10,858 nucleotides of DNA, taken from contig UQWQ01000068.1 in NCBI GenBank assembly GCA_900544755.1, positions 1-10,858 on the forward strand, given 5' to 3'. Of this stretch, positions 7,092 to 10,858 are shown one piece after another. Source of the DNA: an uncultured Collinsella sp. Lineage in GTDB: Bacteria; Actinomycetota; Coriobacteriia; Coriobacteriales; Coriobacteriaceae. The translations under genes and the position numbers were made by a program. How positions within the stretch are numbered: position 1 is the stretch's first letter; the number at the start of each line of letters is the position of its first letter. Under the pieces are notes generated by a model. That model saw only the letters and a list, made by a program, of their open reading frames with translations. It made no database searches and was not told the DNA's origin.

Positions 7092-8219
7092 ATGATCAAT
7101 CGCAAGGCCATCGGTTACATCACCGCTAACTACTCTTCGACCTACGGCAGCGTCCTGCTCAAGGACCGCCCCATCGCGTCCGTTCCGTTTTTGGGCCGCT
7201 ACCGCCTGATCGACTTTCCGCTGTCCAACATGATGAATGCCGGCATTAAGACCGTCGGTGTCGTCATGCCGGGTAACTACCGCTCGCTGATCGACCACGT
7301 GGGCTCGGGCAAGGACTGGGGCCTGGACCGCAAGAAGGGCGGCCTGTTCATGGTGCCCGGCAACGCGTATGGCACCACCAAGGGCGGCATGCGCTTCCTG
7401 CTGCGCGACATCATCTCCAACAAGACGCTGTTCCAGCGCTCGGAGAATCCCTATGTCGTGATGATGGGCACCAACATCATCTTTAACATGGACCTCAACA
7501 CCATCATCGAGGCGCACGAGAACTCCGGCGCCCAAATGACCGTGGTGTACTGCAAGGCCACGCGCAATGTCGAAGACGAGACCAAACTCGAAATTAACGA
7601 GAACGGCCGCCTGACGGGCGTGAGCGCCGGCGTCGCGTACGGCGACAACGCCTCCATGGACTGCTGCATCGTCAACCGCGAGACGCTGCTCGAGATCATC
7701 GACCACTACCAGGCCGCCGACTATCTGGACCTGCTCGAGGCACTCCAGGGCGACTTTGGCAACATCGACGTGTGCAGCTACGAGTACAAGGGCGAGGTCG
7801 TGGGCGTGTTTAGCGAGAAGTCGCTGTATCGCCGCAGCATGGACCTGCTCGACCAGACCGTGGCCGACCAGCTCTTTGACCCCGAGCGCCCGATCCTGAC
7901 CAAGGCTCACGACGTGCCGCCTTCGCGATATGCGACCGGCAGCCACGCGTGCAACTCGATCATCTCGGCCGGCTGCATCATCAAGGGCACCGTGCGCAAC
8001 TCGATCCTGTCGCGCGGCGTCGTGGTCGAGGAAGGCGCTTCGGTGACCAACTCGATCATCAACCAGAGCTGCATCATCAAGAGCGGCGCTCGCGTCGAGA
8101 ATGCCATTCTGGACAAGAACAACGTGGTTCCCACCAACACCGAGCTTCGCGGCACGCCCGAGAACATCCTGGTGCTGGGCAAGGCTCCGTTAACTTCCGA
8201 CACCACCATCGTACGTTAA
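7092..8219 (+). CDS. glgD: GlgD, non-catalytic GlgC paralogue (regulatory subunit)
   Basis: A 375-residue paralogue of GlgC. It keeps the fold landmarks (GRYRLIDFPLSNMMNAGI, HVGSGKDWGLDR, C-terminal beta-helix with SILSRGVVVEEGASV and SIINQSCIIKSGARV) but has lost the active-site signatures. The GGxGxR nucleotide loop is replaced by ITANYSSTYGS, and the residue at GlgC Asp128 is Asn128 (MMGTNIIFNMD). Known GlgD proteins of Firmicutes such as Geobacillus and Streptococcus have little or no activity alone and modulate GlgC in a mixed tetramer; the same role is inferred here. The start is ATG 7092 with AGGGGGA 8 nt upstream, overlapping the end of glgC; the frame is open further upstream, but that would overlap glgC without its own ribosome site. 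A 90-nt gap follows. Confidence 0.96.
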   Translation: MINRKAIGYITANYSSTYGSVLLKDRPIASVPFLGRYRLIDFPLSNMMNAGIKTVGVVMPGNYRSLIDHVGSGKDWGLDRKKGGLFMVPGNAYGTTKGGMRFLLRDIISNKTLFQRSENPYVVMMGTNIIFNMDLNTIIEAHENSGAQMTVVYCKATRNVEDETKLEINENGRLTGVSAGVAYGDNASMDCCIVNRETLLEIIDHYQAADYLDLLEALQGDFGNIDVCSYEYKGEVVGVFSEKSLYRRSMDLLDQTVADQLFDPERPILTKAHDVPPSRYATGSHACNSIISAGCIIKGTVRNSILSRGVVVEEGASVTNSIINQSCIIKSGARVENAILDKNNVVPTNTELRGTPENILVLGKAPLTSDTTIVR

Positions 8220-8250
8220 CGTTGGCACCGCAACATCGCTCGTAACATGT

Positions 8251-8286
8251 AGAATAGCCGCCCGGTTAGCGCCAGGCGGCTATTCT
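8251..8286 (+). promoter_or_regulatory. glgD-glgA intercistronic stem-loop (12-bp perfect stem)
   Basis: AGAATAGCCGCC (8251-8262) pairs perfectly with GGCGGCTATTCT (8275-8286) around a 12-nt loop. The downstream base of the stem is 23 nt from the glgA ATG and just before its ribosome site GGGAG (8300-8304). There is no T-run after it. Upstream lie TTGGCA (8222-8227) and TAACAT (8243-8248), 15 nt apart, a weak promoter resemblance. Options are mRNA stabilisation, attenuation before glgA, control of glgA translation, or the 5' end of a glgA-specific transcript. The stem is certain; its role is not. Confidence 0.55.
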
Positions 8287-8309
8287 CGAATTGCAACATG
8301 GGAGACAAT

Positions 8310-10637
8310 ATGGCAGATTCCAGCAAAAAGATGCAGATCGTGTTTGCCTCGGCCGAGTGCGCACCGTTTGTAAAGACCGGTGGCCTGGGCGACGTGGCGG
8401 GCTCGCTGCCCGCGGCGCTCGTGCGCGCCGGCGCCGAAGTCATCGTGATGGTGCCCAAGTACGCCACCATCAAGGACGAGTACAAGGCGCAGATGGAGCA
8501 CTTCTCCGATTTTTACGTAAGCCTGGGCTGGCGCAACGAGTATTGCGGGCTCGAGAAGCTCGAGCACGACGGCGTCACCTATATGTTCATCGGCAACGAG
8601 CGCTACTTTGCACGCGACTATCCGTACGGCTTCTTTGATGACGGCGAGCGTTTTGCGTTCTTCTCCAAGGCCATCACCGAGAGCCTGCAGCACCTACCGG
8701 CCGGCTTTGAGTGTGACATCCTGCACTGCAACGACTGGCAGACGGCGCTGGCGCCCGTATTCTTGCGCGAGTTCTACCAGGGCCTGCCGCTGTACGACCG
8801 CGTCAAGACCGTGTTCTCGATCCACAACGTGGCGTTCCAGGGCCAGTTTAGCGACACTGTGATGGAGGACATCCTGGGCGTGGCGCATATTCCGGCGGCC
8901 GCCTCGCAGCTGCGTCGCGACGCCTGCAGCATCAACTACATGCTGGGCGCGCTGCGCTATGCCGATGCCATCACCACGGTGAGCCCCACCTATGCCAACG
9001 AGATCCAGACGCCCGAGTTTGGCGAGGGCCTGGACGGTGTGCTGCGCGAGCGCTCCTATGCGCTGCAGGGCATTTTGAATGGCATTGACGTGGCGGGCTT
9101 TGACCCGGCGACCGACAAGCGCATTGCCGCCAACTACACCGTGGAGGACCGTTCCGGCAAGGCCGTGTGCAAGGCCAAGCTGCAGGAAGAGCTGGGGCTC
9201 GAGGTTCGCGACGACCGTCCGCTCATGGTGATGGTCACGCGCCTGACGCGCCAGAAGGGCATGGACCTGGTCATGTACGCGCTCGACCGCATTTTGGCCG
9301 GCGGCGTTCAGGTGGCGGTGCTGGGCACCGGCGACCGTGACTACGAGGACGGCCTGCGCTACTTCCAGGACAAGTACCCCGGCACCATGGCCGCGCGCAT
9401 CGAGTTCGATCCTGCGCTGTCGCAGCGCATGTATGCCGCCGCCGATATGTTCCTGATGCCTTCGAAGTTTGAGCCCTGCGGCCTGTCGCAGATCATCGCC
9501 ATGCGCTACGGTACGCTGCCGATTGTTCGCGAGACTGGCGGTCTGAAGGACACGGTGATTCCGTATAACGAGTTTACCGGCGAGGGCACGGGCTTCTCGT
9601 TTAGTAACTTTAACGGCGACGAGATGGGTGACGCCGTGTTCCGTGCGGCACGCCTGTTCTGGGATAACCGCGATGCCTGGAACCAGCTGGTCACGCAGGC
9701 CATGAGCCAGGACTTTAGCTGGACGCGTTCGGCCGACAAGTATCTAGACCTGTACTTCTTTATGCACCCGGAGATTGAGAGGCCGGCGGCCGTTGTCGAC
9801 GAGCCTGAGGCTGTTGCTGTGCCGGTGGCCGCTGAGGAGCCCAAGGCCGAGGCGAAGCCCGCTGCTGATGCCGAGGTTAAGCCCGCTGCGAAGCCTGCCG
9901 CTAAGAAGACGACGGCCCGCAAGACGACGGCTAAGAAGGCCACGGCGAGCAAGTCTACAACTGCGAGCAAGACCTCTGCAGCCAAGACCACTGCCACTAA
10001 GGCCACCGCTGCAAAAACGACTACAGCCAAGGCAACGACCACGCGCAAGCGCACCACCGCAGCTGTCAAGAAGGCCACCGAGGCCGAGGTCGTTCCCGAG
10101 GTAAAGGCCGAGACCGCTGCAGCCGAGGTTAAGCCCGCGGCAAAGGCTCCGGCCAAGACCGCTGCCAAGAAGACGACCGCGTCCACCAAGAAGGCAACGG
10201 CAGCCAAGAAGACCACGGCTACGAAGTCGACGACCACGAAGGCCGCTACGACGAAGGCCGCCGCGAAGACGACCCCGAAGGCAGCCGCAAAGCCGGCCGA
10301 TAAAGTCGAGGAGACGCCCGCTGAGTCTAAGGCTGAGGAAGCTGTCGAGGCTAAGCCGGCCGCCAAGACCACCACGCGCAAGCGCGCTACGACGACGGCC
10401 AAAAAGGCCACGGCCAAGACCGCTGCTCCCAAGGCAGAGGCTAAGGTCGAGGAAAAGCCCGCAGTAAAGGCCGAGCCGGCACCGAAGGTCGCCGAGGTCA
10501 AGACCGATCCGAAGGCCACGGCAAAGACCGAGCTCGCCAAGGAGGCCCCGATCTCCCCCGCCGCTCCAGCCGAGGAAAAGGCTCCTACCAAGAAGACCTC
10601 CGTCCGCAAGGCAACGGCCGCCCGCAAGCGCCACTAA
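8310..10637 (+). CDS. glgA: Glycogen synthase GlgA with 284-residue Ala/Lys/Thr-rich C-terminal tail
   Basis: ADP-glucose-dependent glycogen synthase (GT5, EC 2.4.1.21), adding glucose from ADP-glucose to the growing alpha-1,4 chain. Residues 1 to about 490 are a complete enzyme: ADP-glucose-binding KTGGLGDV (Lys22), CNDWQTAL, SIHNVAFQG, VSPTYANEIQTPEFGEGLDG, TRLTRQKG, and the GT-B Glu-x7-type motif PSKFEPCGLSQ with Glu388, then TGGLKDTV. Normal bacterial GlgA ends at about 480-490 residues; this protein is 775. The extra 284 residues are low complexity, with 85 Ala, 56 Lys, 52 Thr, 8 Arg and 30 acidic residues, net charge about +34. It ends in RKATAARKRH. The frame is continuous, so the tail is not obviously a frameshift product. 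ATG 8310 was chosen because GGGAG lies 5 nt before it; an in-frame ATG at 8298 would place that site inside the gene. Last gene of the operon. Confidence 0.97.
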   Translation: MADSSKKMQIVFASAECAPFVKTGGLGDVAGSLPAALVRAGAEVIVMVPKYATIKDEYKAQMEHFSDFYVSLGWRNEYCGLEKLEHDGVTYMFIGNERYFARDYPYGFFDDGERFAFFSKAITESLQHLPAGFECDILHCNDWQTALAPVFLREFYQGLPLYDRVKTVFSIHNVAFQGQFSDTVMEDILGVAHIPAAASQLRRDACSINYMLGALRYADAITTVSPTYANEIQTPEFGEGLDGVLRERSYALQGILNGIDVAGFDPATDKRIAANYTVEDRSGKAVCKAKLQEELGLEVRDDRPLMVMVTRLTRQKGMDLVMYALDRILAGGVQVAVLGTGDRDYEDGLRYFQDKYPGTMAARIEFDPALSQRMYAAADMFLMPSKFEPCGLSQIIAMRYGTLPIVRETGGLKDTVIPYNEFTGEGTGFSFSNFNGDEMGDAVFRAARLFWDNRDAWNQLVTQAMSQDFSWTRSADKYLDLYFFMHPEIERPAAVVDEPEAVAVPVAAEEPKAEAKPAADAEVKPAAKPAAKKTTARKTTAKKATASKSTTASKTSAAKTTATKATAAKTTTAKATTTRKRTTAAVKKATEAEVVPEVKAETAAAEVKPAAKAPAKTAAKKTTASTKKATAAKKTTATKSTTTKAATTKAAAKTTPKAAAKPADKVEETPAESKAEEAVEAKPAAKTTTRKRATTTAKKATAKTAAPKAEAKVEEKPAVKAEPAPKVAEVKTDPKATAKTELAKEAPISPAAPAEEKAPTKKTSVRKATAARKRH
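9783..10634 (+). repeat. Region encoding the modular GlgA tail
   Basis: Codes for GlgA residues 492-775. An acidic linker (492-522) is followed by about three units, each opening with E-V/A-K-P-A-A-K (Glu522, Glu606, Glu680), then a basic AAKKTTA- or TTTRKR-type block, then a Glu-rich spacer. Residues 523-590 contain no acidic residue. DNA repeats are visible: GAGGTTAAGCCCGC at 9873 and again at 10125, and an exact 15-mer ACCACGCGCAAGCGC at 10038-10052 and 10371-10385. Growth by duplication or slippage is likely. Probably disordered. Confidence 0.85.
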
Positions 10638-10669
10638 TCCGGACGATTAAAACTTAATCCTCACCGCAA

Positions 10670-10698
10670 AAGAGGGCGCCCCAAGCAGGCGCCCTCTT
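10670..10698. terminator. Rho-independent terminator after glgA, probably bidirectional
   Basis: AAGAGGGCGCC (10670-10680) pairs perfectly with GGCGCCCTCTT (10688-10698) over a 7-nt loop, 32 nt after the glgA stop. On the + strand the stem runs into CTTCTTGGTT, a modest T-rich tail. On the - strand it is followed by TTTTGCGG, so it can also stop transcription coming from the right. It closes the operon. Confidence 0.85.
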
Positions 10699-10730
10699 CT
10701 TGGTTGAACTTCATATTAAAAAGAGGGCCG

Positions 10731-10858
10731 GTTTACTACGACAAAATGGCTCCGACCGACCACGGCATGTAATCTACAAAAATGGTAACGCTTCTACCTG
10801 CGGTTTTAATATCACCAAATTGACTGTGGTTGAGATCATTCAATTTATCGTAGTAAAC
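10731..10858. repeat. 128-bp AT-rich element with terminal inverted repeats
   Basis: GTTTACTACGA (10731-10741) is exactly matched by its reverse complement TCGTAGTAAAC (10848-10858), the last bases of the window. Read inward, the ends agree at 16 of 18 positions. The element is 40% GC (51 of 128), far below the flanking genes. Small non-autonomous mobile elements and multicopy intergenic repeats look like this; a structured RNA or a recombination site are alternatives. A target duplication cannot be checked because the right flank is missing. Confidence 0.5.
10736..10858 (-). CDS. Possible 3' end of an unidentified gene, cut by the window edge
   Basis: Reading in from the right edge on the - strand, one frame stays open for 40 codons and ends at TAG (10738-10736); the other two - strand frames stop within six codons. 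The peptide starts VYYDKLNDLNHSQFGD and ends FVDYMPWSVGAILS. I do not recognise it. If real, its terminator would be the hairpin at 10670-10698, which has the better T-run in this direction. The + strand of the same DNA also reads VYYDKM from 10731 because of the inverted ends, which argues that this may be a non-coding repeat instead. Confidence 0.2.
   Translation of the reverse strand, partial: VYYDKLNDLNHSQFGDIKTAGRSVTIFVDYMPWSVGAILS

Noticed and set aside
9873..10385. CRISPR array or tandem repeat locus
   Set aside because: The repeats are short, in frame, degenerate and unevenly spaced, which is explained by a low-complexity protein tail.
9506..10627. 373-codon - strand frame, Ala/Val/Phe-rich and membrane-like, opposite the GlgA tail
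   Set aside because: It is the complement of Lys/Ala/Thr codons, which yields hydrophobic Ala/Val/Leu/Phe strings by chance. No ribosome site or family is evident.
9783..10634. Frameshift or read-through explaining the GlgA extension
   Set aside because: The frame is continuous, the tail is compositionally coherent over 284 codons, GlgB bears a similar tail, and a terminator follows 32 nt after the stop.

Overview
The window is a high-GC bacterial chromosome segment carrying a complete glycogen synthesis and breakdown operon. Five genes lie in tandem on the + strand in the order glgB-glgP-glgC-glgD-glgA. A divergent HAD-family phosphatase gene precedes them on the - strand, and a strong bidirectional terminator follows them. 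The G/C-rich third codon positions, the lysine/alanine-rich (histone H1-like) protein tails and the overall style suggest a gut Coriobacteriia actinobacterium such as Collinsella. This is inference from style; there is no rRNA or other phylogenetic marker in the window.

Layout. 14-703 (-): HAD hydrolase, possibly beta-phosphoglucomutase-like. 704-1049: AT-richer divergent control region with four copies of a TGGTAAA(A)C half-site arranged as two inverted pairs, and a hairpin in the probable glgB leader. 1050-3311: glgB, branching enzyme, with a 71-residue Lys/Ala tail. 3406-5832: glgP, phosphorylase. 5939-7087: glgC, ADP-glucose pyrophosphorylase. 7092-8219: glgD, a GlgC paralogue that has lost the catalytic motifs. 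8310-10637: glgA, glycogen synthase, with a 284-residue Ala/Lys/Thr tail. 10670-10698: terminator. 10731-10858: a 40% GC element bounded by inverted repeats and cut by the window edge.

How the genes work together. GlgC, with GlgD as probable regulatory partner, makes ADP-glucose. GlgA polymerises it, GlgB adds alpha-1,6 branches, and GlgP releases glucose-1-phosphate from the polymer. Gene content equals the Bacillus-type glgBCDAP operon, but the phosphorylase is second. Stem-loops sit in all three of the larger gene gaps, while glgC and glgD are only 4 nt apart, which fits unequal expression along one transcript.

The most unusual feature is that the two enzymes that build the glucan, GlgB and GlgA, and only those two, carry long polycationic low-complexity C-terminal tails like those of histone H1, some actinobacterial HU proteins and topoisomerase I. 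The catalytic domains are complete, so the tails are additions. They may tether or cluster the two synthetic enzymes on a polyanion, on DNA or on each other. Other points worth checking are the operator array and the terminal-inverted-repeat element at the right edge.
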